Source: Cotesia glomerata (lineage: Eukaryota; Arthropoda; Insecta; Hymenoptera; Braconidae). Taken from it: a stretch of 64,000 bases of DNA. The notes under the pieces are model-generated. The model worked only from the letters and a program-made list of their open reading frames with translations, had not been told where the DNA came from and searched no databases. Below are positions 1-11,600 of the stretch, piece by piece. Position 1 is the stretch's first letter. Each line of letters begins with the position of its first letter. The translations under genes were made by a program, and so were the position numbers. Location of the stretch: positions 26,818,474-26,882,473 of the forward strand of contig NC_058159.1 of NCBI RefSeq assembly GCF_020080835.1, given 5' to 3'.

Positions 1-277
1 TAATGTATTAATAACTAGGTATTTATTGGAGCACATGAATTATTTTTGTTACTGTTTATGTGATTGTTAATATTTGATATACAAAAACTTTGATTGTGTT
101 TATCATATCTTATAAAAATACTGGATGATTATTGTCAAGTACGCCATGCCGGTGACGCCCTTGCTGAGCTAAATTATTAGTCATCTTACAGGAAATTTGT
201 TACAAAAATCTGGTTTTTATTGTAATTAATAATTAACAACAATTGCTACCTACTAAGTGTTTTTTGGATTTATTAAG
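1..277 (+). promoter_or_regulatory. Arp2 upstream flank and 5' UTR
   Basis: This is the A+T-rich sequence before the Arp2 start codon. The ATG at 278 sits in the context TTAAGATGG, and no other in-frame start precedes it without a stop. I see no clear TATA box or other promoter element, so the transcription start cannot be placed. Confidence 0.4.
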
Positions 278-3200
278 ATGGATAATCAAGGACGGAAAGT
301 TATTGTTTGTGACAATGGAACTGGGGTAAGGTTATGCATGTTTAATTCCATCAATATTTTAAATTATTATGCGTATTTATTATTGCTATTTAATGAAATT
401 TAAGTTTGCAGTCACTTGACCTTTTTTTTAATTTTTTTTAACAAATAAATTTTGTTAAAAAAATTATTTTTAAAAAATTGCATTAATTTTTTTTTATTTT
501 TACATGTCAATTTTTTTTATGATGATTAATTTAGCAGATATTTAATAATTTTTTTTAACAAATAAATTTGGCAAAAAAAATATAAAAAAAATTGACATGT
601 AGAAATTTTAAAAAATTGAAAATGCAATTTTTTTTAAATAATTTTTTGTAACAAATTTTTTTGTTAAAAATTCACTAGTGACTGCTAACTTTAATGTCAT
701 TTTTTTTAGCAGTCACTAGAGAATTTTTAACAAAAAAATTTGTTCCAAAAAATTATTTTTAAAAAATTGCATTTTTAATTTTTTTAAATTTTTACATGTC
801 AATTTTTTTTATATTTTTTTTGCCATAATTTATTTGTTACAAAAATTATTAAAAATCTGCTAAATTAATTTTCATTATTATTTTTAATTTCTGTATCCGA
901 GCAATTGTTAATAAATTTTATTAATTATTATATTTTTTTAGTTTGTCAAATGTGGATATGCAGGTGCTAATTTTCCTGCTCATATATTTCCATCGCTTGT
1001 CGGACGGCCGATCATCAGAGCAGTAAATAAAATTGGAGACATTGATGTTAAGGTGAGGAATAATTAAATTCATTTTTTTTTTTTTTTTTTTAATGAATCA
1101 TTGTATTTATTTGTTTTTATTTTAATTTAATGAAATTTAAAAAAATGAGACATTTTTGTAATCAAATTTAGATGTACAAGTTTGTCCGATTTAATGGCAA
1201 GATTTATTTAATTACGTACTTATATATACATATGGGTGATTCTCTGTAAGGATGTTTTTTGCTGTCCCAGGCATTTTTTTATTAGAAAAATTGTTATTTT
1301 GTTACTAAAAAAAATTTATTACGAAAGTAAAAAAACATTTCTATTTGGAGCATTGAAAACTAAAATGAAATAAATTTTGGTTTTTTTGCTATAAATTCGT
1401 AAACCACCGAAATATCGGTCCCCTGAGCTGTCCCATTCCCAAAATTAAAACATTAAGATTAAATTTTAAGTTATTCGTCAATAATATATAATTTGGTCCA
1501 TAATGTTTATAAACTTAATTAGTTAACTAACAATCTTCTTCAATAAAAAGTACTGAAAATTAATTTGTTTCATGAAATTCATTAAACCAAAGTTTGTCTC
1601 AGGCATTTTAAGATCAGTCCCCTGCCAGAAGTTCAAAGCCAAAAAAAAAAAATCCAGCGTGTTATTTTACCTTTTGTAAGGTTTATAAGGATCTAACTAG
1701 CCTTGAGTTAATAATCATAGAGCTGTTAGCGCTTTATCGCCATTTTATTTAGTGTCAAAGCACTGTTTATGCTGGAAATATGTGTCTGGACCACTTCAAA
1801 ACTCAGTCCCCTGGCAGCTATTTTTATTTATAATTTATTTTTAAAATTGGATCCATAAGTCTTAGTATTATTCTAATTAATGTAAACATTCATTGAGAAC
1901 TTGAAAAGTTGAATGCATTGAAATAGTTTGCTTGATTTTTCTCAATTTGATAAAAAAAAAAAAAAAAACAGTCCCCTGTCATGTTATATGGCAAAAGATA
2001 CACAAATATCGAAAAAGCAAAAATTAAATCGGCTGTTTATTTATTATGATTAAGTTTTTTTAAGATTTAGATTTTTTTTCTAATAAAATAAAAAATAATT
2101 TGGTCGGACAATTTTGTACAGATTTAAGACGTCCTTACAGAGAATCATATACATATATATTTTTTTTATAAAATTAAATTGATTGTAATGAAATTATTGT
2201 TATATATTTTCAGCAAGATCTTTGCGTTCGTGTAAGTCCATTTTTAGTACCCAGTAGTGTCCTTTGTGCTAGAGTTGTTTTTAAAAAAAAAAAGCTAGAA
2301 AATAAGAATAATTATTAAAATTTTAAATAAGCGAGAAATTACTGAAGATTTCAAGAAAATAATAACTGGTTGGATTTACGGTTTTAACTAACTTTTTCCG
2401 AGTGAATAAAACAATTGATTATTGTTTTTATAATAATAATAATGTGGTGTAATTAATATACACCTTATTAACATTGACTAATACCTCGAATACAATATTG
2501 ACCTGCTAAGTTTACAAATGCGTAACGCATCAACCAATTAGATATGTACAAACCTCATATATTTGTATAATTATTAATTTTATTTATAAAATGTTGTTTT
2601 ATTTATTTTTATATTTAATATTAATTGTATTTATGTGCTTTTTACATTTGCCATCATAGGACGTGTATAACATGCCTGTAAGTTGAAGTGTATTATTTGT
2701 ATTGACGTTATTGTCGTAGTAGATTTTTTTATTTTTGTAATTAGTTTTTTTTTTTTTTAATTTATCGGCTCGAATTGAAGTTTACTCACGCATTGGATTT
2801 TTATTAATTTTATTTTTGTATTGCTAATTATTATGCTGCATTATTTTGTGTAATGTTTGACCGAAAAACGAAATGTGTGTCTTGATTTTATATGAGAATG
2901 CCAATGTGTTAGATAATGTTTTTGTATTGTTATTTAAAATTTTATTATCTAAGTTTAATTATAATTTATTATTGCGACAGGATTTGATGGTCGGTGATGA
3001 AGCTAGTAAACTACGTTCATTGCTGGAAATTAGTTATCCTATGCAAAATGGAATTGTTAGGTATTATAAAAAAAAAAAATAATAAATACACTAGAAAAAA
3101 AAATAGAAAAATTATTTTTATAAAACTTGTTTGATTGAATTTTATTCAAAAAAATAATTATTAAGAAATTTAATTATGTAAATTTATAAGTTAAAAGAAA

Positions 3201-6200
3201 ATTTTTCTAGCAGTATTTTTTTTCTTAGTGTATTCTATTATTAATCAACATTTTTTTGTATATTAAATTTAAATTTATTATAATTGACTCCATTCAACTA
3301 TTAACGAATTAAATATAGAAATTGGGGAGACATGTGCCATGTTTGGGATTACACATTCGGACCAGAAAAAATGAATATTGATCCACATGAGTGCAAGATC
3401 ATGTTAACTGAACCACCAATGAACCCAACAAAAAACCGAGAAAAAATGATTGAGGTAATATTTAGATTAAATATAATTAATTGTAGCGTTGTATCTCTTC
3501 ATATGATAATTAACTAAAAACTAGCAACCTTGCAGTCACCATGTGACCACCGTGACTTGTGAACTATAAATAAATAAAATTTTGCTTTATTAAATAATGA
3601 CTTTTGTTAAATTGTACTGTACTTTCTTAAATATTGACGTTTTTAAAGATGTAAGCTCATCACGATGTTACACTCATCAAGAGCTTTCATTTGAGTACCC
3701 ACATCAAATTTTCATATATTATATATATGTATATATGAAAAATTGATGTGGGTACTCTAATGAAAGGTCTTGATGAGTGTTATGTCAGGATAAGCTTATA
3801 TCTTTAAAAATGTCAATAGTTCACAAGATACAAGGTCATTTCTTAAATATGTAATATATATAATATATATTTTAAAGATATAAGCTCATCCCGATGTTAC
3901 ACTTATCGAGAGCTTTTATTTGAGTATCCACATGTATTTTTAATATATTTTTCATATATACATATATGTAATATGTATATATATATATATGAAAAATTGA
4001 TGTAGGTACTCAAATGAAAGGTCTTGATGAGTGTAATGTCAAGATGAGCTTATATCTTTAATTTTTTAAATTATTTCTTAATTATTGATATTATTAAAGA
4101 TGTAAGCTCATTCTGATGTTACATTCATCAAGACCTTTCATTGGAGTACCCACATGCATTTTGATATATTTTTCATATATACATATATATAAATAAATGA
4201 AAAATTGATGTGGGTACTCAAATGAAAGGTCTTGATGAGTGTAATGTCGAGGTGAGCTTATATCTTTAAAAATGTCAATAGTTCTGAAGATACAAGGTCA
4301 TCTCTCAATTATGGACACAAAATTTGTCTTATTCTCTTAATGATATAGATGATTATTTTTAGGTGATGTTTGAAAAATACGGATTCGCAGCAACATATAT
4401 TGCTGTTCAAGCTGTACTAACACTTTATGCACAAGGATTGATAAGTGGAGTTGTAGTTGACTCTGGTGACGGTGTAACTCATATTTGTGCTGTTTATCAC
4501 GAGTGTGCACCATGTCATTTAATTAAAAGACTGGATGTTGCTGGCCGGGACATAACAATGTATCTTATTAAGTTATTATTATTACGTGGTTATGCATTTA
4601 ATCATTCAGCTGATTTTGAAACTGTCCGAATGATGAAAGAAAAGTTATGTTATGTCGGATACAATATTGAGACAGAAGAAAAATTAGCTGTTGAAACTAC
4701 TGTCCTTGTTGAGTCTTACACTGTAAGTAATCATAATTAATTTTATTAATTAATTACAATTGCAATAATAATAAATAATAATAATTTTTTGGACTTAGTT
4801 ACCCGATGGACGTGTGATAAAAGTAGGTGGTGAAAGATTCGCAGCACCTGAAGCGCTATTTCAACCGCATTTAATAAATGTTGAAGCACCTGGTATTGCT
4901 GAGCTAGTATTTAATACAATTCAATCAGCAGCTATTGATATAAGAAGTGAATTATATAAACACATAGTATTGAGTGGTGGAAGTACAATGTATCCAGGCT
5001 TACCATCTAGATTGGAGCGTGAGATTAAACAGCTTTATCTTCAACGAGTACTCAAGAATGATGCTTCAAAATTAGGGGTATGCTTTATTTTTATTATTTT
5101 ATTCATACACAGAAAAAAAGATTTCTTGACTGGAGAATAAAATTCTTGGCTTAAGTAAATTTTCGGGTGCCCGAAGGAAGACCGAAGTTGTCTTGGCCGA
5201 ATTAAAAATTTTTCTTGAAATTCTATTCTTGGTGGAAGTAATTTTTCTTAATTTAAATTATCATAAATACTTGATACAATAACTTTTTATATTGGATCAA
5301 GATTTTCAGATACTTTAGGGAAGCAGCGCCACCTACTTCAGCTGAGAAAAAAATTTTCTCACCTTGAGAAAATTTTTCTCTTGAATATTTGATACCCATT
5401 TCAGATTATTTTAGCACGCAATTATACATATTGAATGAAAGAAAATGGTTCAATATTATTTGATCTTCCCATTTGACATATTCGTCAATAAAAATATTAA
5501 TGAAAATTTATTATCGAGATATTTAATTTTTTGGAGCAAGAGAAAAATTTTCTCAAGACAAGAAAATTTACTTCTGTCAAGAACTTAATTTTTTGGAGCA
5601 AGAGAAAAATTTTCTCAAAACAAGAAAATTTTCTTGATTTAAATAAATTGTCTTGGATCAAGATACGTATTTCTTGAAGCAAGAGAATTAATTTTGTTAG
5701 AATAAGTGAAATTTCTTGTGTCAAAAAAAAATTTTTTTTTCGCCCAAGAAAATAATTAGCAAGAAAAATATTTTCTTGGTTCAAGTGAACCATTTTCTCT
5801 GTGTACATAACACGGAAAAAAGTAAACTGTAATAAATAATAGTTGATTTATAATAAGTAATGATCAACTGGAAAAAATTACCATTTCAAACAGTTAAATC
5901 GTGATTTTAAAAATCACTTTATAATATTTATCATTTAAATGCTACAATTTATTATTTACACGGAAGAAAATACTATTTCAAACAGTAATATTCGCTATGT
6001 GAAAGTCGAAAATGTTAAAGTATAAGAATTAAGAATTTTGAGTTTGATATTTATCATTTCGTACCTAAAAAATGATCGCATATGTAAAAAATATAAAATA
6101 CAGTTACTAAATTTCAAATACAAGCAACGTCAATATTTACAAAGTAAAATGGTAAATTTTAAACGCAACGCTAAAAATCAAACTATAATTATTGATTTGC

Positions 6201-7418
6201 TTGAACTGGTAAAATATATATTTTAAGAGTGGAATTTTTACTGTTTCAAATGTTAAATTTTCCTAATGTGAGACTTTCCCCTTCACCTCATAGTATAGAC
6301 TATATGTTGAAACAGCAATTTTTACTATTTAAAATTGTAATTTTTTAAGATGAGAGAGTGGTTATTTACTATAGTGACAGCTACTAATCACATTTTCTAT
6401 ATTAAATTATAAATTGTGGCTTTTATACTTTCTACATTAAGGGGCACAATTAGTGTGACAGCCTAAAAAAAGGCGATTTTTGGGAATTAATCGTCAGCCA
6501 TTTATTCGAATAAAGATTTGACAACATCGCGTCAACAGCTGAGAATAAAGAAAAGAATAGAAATATAGTTACAGAGAGAGAAATGTTTAACTCACACATT
6601 CATCCACGTCTCCGTTATGGGTATAATCAAGCGCACTATTGCCAAATCTGTTTATTTATTTCGGCAAGTAATAAATACCAAAGTCATTTTATTACTTTAC
6701 TTTATTAAATAAGTATAAATTATCAATTATTAAATTGTTTAAATTATTTTAAATTAAAATAAAGAATTTTGACGGATATTGGGAAAACTAAAATTAAAAA
6801 AAAATTTTAACACTATTTTGACTCATTAGTTGCGCTCGAACTTCTTTAAAAGTACGCGTATTTAAAAATTGAAGAATACTATAAGAAAAGTGATTTTGCA
6901 CAGTACCTCCTTAAAGATAAAATTATCCTATTCTAACGGTCGAGTGGCTACTCTTTTAATGGCTATAACTCAAAAACTATTTGAGATATCGATTAAAAAT
7001 TTTAGTATGTTATTTTTAAAGGTATAACCTATCGAAATATGAAAAAAAAATCGATTTTTTGAAAATTTCACACTAGTTGTGCCCCTTAAGTTTTGTAATA
7101 TTTACATTTGTGCCACTTCGAAGTCCGCTGCACTGTTTGAAACTATAAAAATTAACTGGAATCCGAGTAAATTTTACCGTTTACTTTTTTCCGTGTAGAT
7201 CAACATTTATAATTAAGATAAATAATGCTAATTATATTTTATTGTAGAAATTTAAAATAAAAATTGAAGATCCACCACGACGTAAAGATATGGTATTTAT
7301 GGGTGGTGCTGTACTAGCAGAATTAACTAAAAATCGTGATTCATTTTGGATTACTAAAGAAGAGTACGAGGAAAGAGGATTAAAGGTCTTGGATAAATTA
7401 ACGACTTATGATAAGTGA
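278..7418 (+). CDS. Arp2: Actin-related protein 2 (Arp2/3 complex subunit), seven constitutive exons
   Basis: Arp2 is one of the two actin-like subunits of the Arp2/3 complex, which nucleates branched actin filaments in the cytoplasm. Exons are 278-325, 942-1052, 2981-3060, 3319-3454, 4363-4722, 4799-5077 and 7248-7418, all with GT..AG introns and consistent phase. They give 394 residues, the length of human Arp2. The protein opens MDNQGRKVIVCDNGTGFVKC (phosphate-binding loop) and later has VVVDSGDGVTHIC (second nucleotide loop), LLLLRGYAFNHSADFETVR and YKHIVLSGGSTMYPGLPSRL, all hallmark actin-fold segments. Two optional 18-nt microexons lie between exons 2 and 3 and are listed separately. 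A stretch near residues 168-190 departs strongly from the usual Arp2 sequence. Identity is certain; splice sites were read by eye. Confidence 0.96.
405..900. repeat. Compound A/T-rich inverted repeat, 'GCAGTCACT' family
   Basis: Arp2 intron 1 holds a back-to-back compound of an A/T-rich family. Its ends read AGCAGATATTTAATAATTTT on one side and AGTGACTGCTAACTTTAATG on the other. The two halves are inverted around about 700. Relatives occur at 9520, 12770, 33765, 37770 and 41600. No coding potential is seen. Confidence 0.6.
1237..2147. mobile_element. Terminal-inverted-repeat element with TGATTCTCTGTAAGGA ends (copy 1)
   Basis: The left end TGATTCTCTGTAAGGATGT is mirrored by the right end ACGTCCTTACAGAGAATCA, so this is a 911-bp inverted-repeat element without coding capacity inside Arp2 intron 2. 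Inside, variants of the decamer CAGTCCCCTG occur four times. An inverted partial copy lies at 18640-19261. The superfamily is not recognised. Confidence 0.75.
2214..2231 (+). CDS. Arp2: Arp2 candidate microexon A (18 nt, QDLCVR)
   Basis: An 18-nt exon is flanked by a strong acceptor (TATATATTTTCAG) and a consensus donor (GTAAGT). The introns on both sides are phase 0, so inclusion adds QDLCVR between ...IGDIDVK and DLMVGDEASK without a frameshift. Known animal Arp2 proteins vary at this point: human has a form five residues longer, and fly Arp2 carries a short insertion. Inclusion would give 400 residues. Confidence 0.75.
2660..2677 (+). CDS. Arp2: Arp2 candidate microexon B (18 nt, DVYNMP)
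   Basis: A second 18-nt phase-0 exon candidate follows 428 nt after microexon A. It has acceptor CCATCATAG with a weak pyrimidine tract and donor GTAAGT. It encodes DVYNMP at the same junction. Equal length and phase suggest mutually exclusive or combinatorial use with microexon A. The weaker acceptor makes it the less certain of the two. Confidence 0.6.
3089..3230. mobile_element. Small TA-flanked MITE with CACTAG ends
   Basis: This 142-bp element in Arp2 intron 3 starts CACTAGAAAAAAAAATAG and ends TATTTTTTTTCTTAGTG. It is flanked by TA on both sides. Its ends match the CACTGAGAAAAAA elements such as 24658-24948. Removing it leaves an intron of about 114 nt. Confidence 0.65.
3521..4349 (-). 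mobile_element. Non-autonomous Helitron-like element, copy 1
   Basis: Read on the minus strand the element starts TCTATATCATTAAGAGAATA and ends with a hairpin (GTCAC-atg-GTGAC) followed by AAGGTTGCTAG. Host bases are A before and T after, with no target duplication, which are the Helitron hallmarks. The interior is a series of near-palindromic units built on ATAAGCTCATCCCGATGTTA and ATGTGGGTACTCAAATGAAA around AT-rich centres. There is no Rep/helicase ORF. The 5' end lies 13 nt before the first base of Arp2 exon 5. Confidence 0.8.
5108..5803. mobile_element. TA-flanked CACAGAAAAA element ('CAAG' family), long form
   Basis: The 696-bp element starts CACAGAAAAAAAGATTTCTT and ends TTCTCTGTG, flanked by TA. 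It has many CAAGAAAATT-type segments in both orientations. Its left part, including TTTTCGGGTGCCCGAAGGAA, recurs at 63632-64000. It lies in Arp2 intron 6. Short readable stretches inside follow the repeat and are not genes. Confidence 0.75.
5811..7195. mobile_element. CACGGAAAAAAGTAAACTG element interrupted by a TTAA element
   Basis: The terminal inverted repeats are CACGGAAAAAAGTAAACTGT and its mirror ending TTTACTTTTTTCCGTG. Intact relatives of about 760-780 bp are at 47117-47872 and 58372-59148. This copy is longer because a second transposon sits at 6441-7085. Subtracting that insertion restores about 736 bp. Confidence 0.85.
6441..7085. mobile_element. piggyBac-type MITE nested at a TTAA site
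   Basis: The ends are GGGGCACAATTAGTGTGA and TCACACTAGTTGTGCCCC, flanked on both sides by TTAA (6437-6440 and 7086-7089). The uninterrupted relative near 59038 reads CATTAAGTTCTGTAATATT, with a single TTAA, so an empty site is visible in the same window. TTAA duplication with G-run ends is typical of piggyBac elements. No transposase is encoded. Confidence 0.9.
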
Positions 7419-8644
7419 AAGTAAAAACCGGCTAATTATTTGATGAATAATAACAGATTAAAAAACTTAAAAAAAATAATAATTAAAAGACTCTGTTTAA
7501 TAAAAAAATAAGTAAAAAAAATACTTGATGTAAAATTGATAAATTGAATACTAACAGAGAAGACATTTATGAAGATAGATAAAACTTAATGTGTTGTGAA
7601 TGCACTTTATGTAGATATAATTGATAATTATATGACATAAAAAACGAATTACGTATGTAAGATTATGAAAAAAAAATTCCAATTAATTTTTTAAACGATT
7701 ATTACTTATAATCGTGCCAATCTAAATAATAAGCTCAAATAATTTCAGTTACATTTACTTTTATTATTTTTTTTTTTTCTAATAAAATTGTTGTAATGAT
7801 TTTTTACGTTTTTAGTTATTATTAATTGTACTATAAATTTAAGTAAAAGAAAATTAACCAAATAAATATAGTTTTTTTATGGTTACACATGCAAATAAAT
7901 TAATAAAATAAAAATTTATACAATTGATTAATTAATAAAAGAAAAAAAATAGCAATTGTTCTTTGCATAAATCTACAACAGTCTTTATTGAGTTTCATTC
8001 GTTTTATTTCTATACATTATTCGCTTTCCTTATTTTCTGTATAAATAAAAATAACAATATTTTTTTTTTTTTTTTCATCATTGTTATACAGTTACGTACC
8101 ATAAGCAGTGTAACAATGAATAAGTAAAATGTGTATGTGATATTAGAGTTTTCATTCGATTTTAATATTTTTATTACATATATATGTATATATATATATT
8201 TAAAAACTCTAACTATGTTATATGACATCCGATTTTTATTAAAAAAAGTTAAATCGGACATTAAAAATTTTTATAATTATAAATTAACAATATGAATATT
8301 TAATATAATAACTTTAATTGTTTAATTAAATTTTTTTATCAATCAATTAACGTATTCACATTAAATGATTTAAAAATACACTCATTAATTCATCATTTGA
8401 ATTAATGATTAGACAAATATTATTAATTATTACTTTTATTTATTAGTACATAATTTGTACTTATGAAAAAATTTCACTGAGCTTGTAAACGAGACATCAG
8501 TGCAAATACAGTTAAAAGAGATTTTTTTGTCTTTGTTGCAATATTTAAACATTTTTAAGAAAAAAATTTTTTTTTCATTATAAATTTTCTTTTGTTCCAC
8601 TTTTACAATTTTATTTATTTATAATTAAAATTATAATTATTTAG
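7419..8644. other. Arp2 / CERT convergent 3' regions
   Basis: This 1.2 kb separates the Arp2 stop from the CERT stop on the opposite strand. It is almost pure A+T, with several AATAAA and TTTATT strings that could serve as poly(A) signals for either gene, and an AT microsatellite near 8179. I see no further gene. Confidence 0.5.
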
Positions 8645-11600
8645 TTAAAACAATATAGGTTTATCTTTACACTGTTCAATGCAGAAGCTGGTAAAGCGTT
8701 TTAAAAACTTTGGATACTCACGTTTGTAGACTGCGCGAAGCACAGAAGCTGGTGCCCAACCACCTGGATTTACTGTAAAATACATTTTTTAAAAATCAGA
8801 GTTTAAAATATTTAGACATTAAGTTATTTAACTAATTAAAAAGATACTTACCCACAGAACAGTAAGTTATCTTACAAGTAATGTCATCACGGCTTATTTT
8901 GTTTGGATCTTTCGGTGGATCAACAAATGTTTGACATACAATGCAAACAGTTAAATAAACTCGCACACATTTATTTGAGTTTGGCTAGAAAATTTTAATA
9001 AAATTAAAAATTAAAAAGTTTGGAAAATCCAAAAGTGCACGCATCATAATCTCATTTTTTACAATAAATGTATTAAATATTTTACAATAAATGTAGAATA
9101 TATATTCTTGTGACAAGAAAATTTTCTCAAGAGTAGTAATTTTTTTTCTCAGTGTAGAAATTTTAAAAAATTAAAAATGCAATTTTTTAAAACAAATTTT
9201 TTATTTAAAAAAAAATTAAAAAATTGTGAAGTGATAGCTAAATTTTATGTCATTAAAATAAAATACAAAAAACAAAATAATAAAAAACAGAAAACTCTGC
9301 TATGGTTTAGTGGCGACATAATTCTGAGGTGAAGAAAAAAAATACTATAATAAAATGTATGTATACAAATACATAGTCGTATTTTAGTTTTTTATAAATA
9401 ATAATTAAACGACAGTGAATTGAACGCTCACATTAATTGAAAAAATCTTTAGTATGTTACTTTAGATGATAAAAAAAAAAATTATTCCAGTAGGAATAAA
9501 CTGCATTTTTTGATGAAACTAAAATTAGCCGATAGCGAAAAATTTATATTTTTTTTTATTAATTGAATTAGCAATAAAAAAATATTTTTAAAAAATTGCA
9601 CTTATAGTTTTTCTAATTTTTCACATGTGCAATTTTTTCTTTTAATTTTTTTTTTAATAATTTTATTGATAAAAAAAATTCTGAAAATTGTCAGCTATCT
9701 GCTAATTTTATTTTTATAATTTTTTGATATGTCGAGAGTAGAGTGCTTCGCTTATGAGGTGTGCAATAATAACAATGATCACCAATAATAGCTCTTAAAA
9801 AAATAACTTACTGGATACTGAGGATGTTCAGTGCTGTGATTACAAACAATCCATAAATCAGAAGCATCAGGATCTTGATCATCAGGAACACTCCGAATGT
9901 GGGACCAAAATAAGGCATCACGTTGACTTGCCGGCCAAATACGTTTGTGCGTCTGAAGAAATACTAAAGTATCATTGGAAATAGTTTCGGCAATGGTCAT
10001 ATCCTCAAGAGTCGTCTCCCAACCGCTTCTGTACTCAGGGCTAAAAAATATTTGACACACTTCCCGTGCTGTTACACCTTTGACAACATGACACGCTTTC
10101 AACGGGTCAACTACTAATCCATCAGCCTCTTCTTCTCGCCTGTACATTCGCATGTCCCCGTCTTCGGCAAACAATTGCCAACCACCTGCTCCACCAACAC
10201 CCAAACGCGCGTAGTGCAGTTGTTGCATTGTTACTTTTTCGATCTAGAAAAAAAATAATTGCAACTATAAATACAAAGAAGAACTTAATACTTAAATATA
10301 TTTAAATAAATTACAAACCTCCGGCCATAATTTATGATTAATTGCAGGAGTAACTGTTGAATCAACTGAAATTGAAACAGATTTTCGTTTCAAACGATCT
10401 CTCATTTGATTGTCTTCATCTATTTTATCTAATCCAGTTTCCATAGCATCGTAAAATTCTTCATCACACAAAGCACTGTGTGGACCTTCCTGAAAATTCC
10501 AAGAAAAAAATAAATTATTATTATTTTTTTTTTTTTCTTTGCATTACATATTTATCTTTATCACGATGTTAAATAATCAACTATTATCTATGATAAAAAA
10601 AAATTATCAGCATGTATTTTAATAACATACTGAATGCTTGTGACTCGGCAACAAAAAACTATTTCTCAGTTTTATTTTTCCCATTATTGACAAAGAAAAA
10701 TAAAGTAATTAATATTAATGGTCTTGTTGAAATATTTTAAGACGATACTACTCCAGCGGTAGTCCACTGACGCACTGAACAGAAATAATTCCTCGTCGTC
10801 GATTGAACACGTTGTAAATTGCGTAAGCTTAATATATGGAAACCGATGGTGGTGGTTGTTTAAGTTGATATTGCATAAACGTTTTGGAAATGACTCAATG
10901 ACCGATTAGTGTACACACGAATAATATGGAATAAACATATGCGCAAAAAAAATTTCAAGTACGTATTTTATACTGGAATAGGCTAAAAATACAGTTCACC
11001 ACAAATCAACAGAATAAATTTAGAAGGTAAATTCTAGATCCATTAGGATTTATTGGCAATAAAATCCTCAAAATATGCAAATTTATATATTGCTTAATTT
11101 AACAACCGTAAAGGTAAATATTTAGTAACAGTTATGTAATAAAACATTCTTAGAGAATCCACTGAATTATAAGGAGGAATACTAATTATTTCCTTCTTAA
11201 TTAATATTTTATAATTTATAATAATTGCGTACTATACTTGACATAATTTTTTTACAATCTCAAGTCTTCTACCATATAAAGATAAGAATAAGTAATAATC
11301 AGTTTGAGCAAAACAAGCTTGGAAATGAAAAAAAAAAACTCTAAAATCTCTAGACTTTGAATTGAATGTATTTATTCAAAGTCATATTTAAATATGTTAC
11401 TAATAATTATTTTCTAGAATTTCTTAAACTGTTCCGACATCTTTCTAAACATTCTGAAAACTTCCATAATGTTTCATCACTCTGGAATGTTTTTTAAAAC
11501 TTTTAAACACACTAATAAAAAATTTAACTTGACTTAAGAACAAGAATCTTGAACCAAGAACATCATTTTGAAGAAAATGAAATTTTTGAGCCGAGAGGAA

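Noticed and set aside
3521..4349. CRISPR-like array of regularly repeated units
   Set aside because: The units are long, palindromic and bounded by Helitron ends in a eukaryotic intron; there are no short repeats with unique spacers.
5497..5808. 103-codon minus-strand open stretch
   Set aside because: It is the translated CAAGAAAATT repeat of a transposon in an Arp2 intron.
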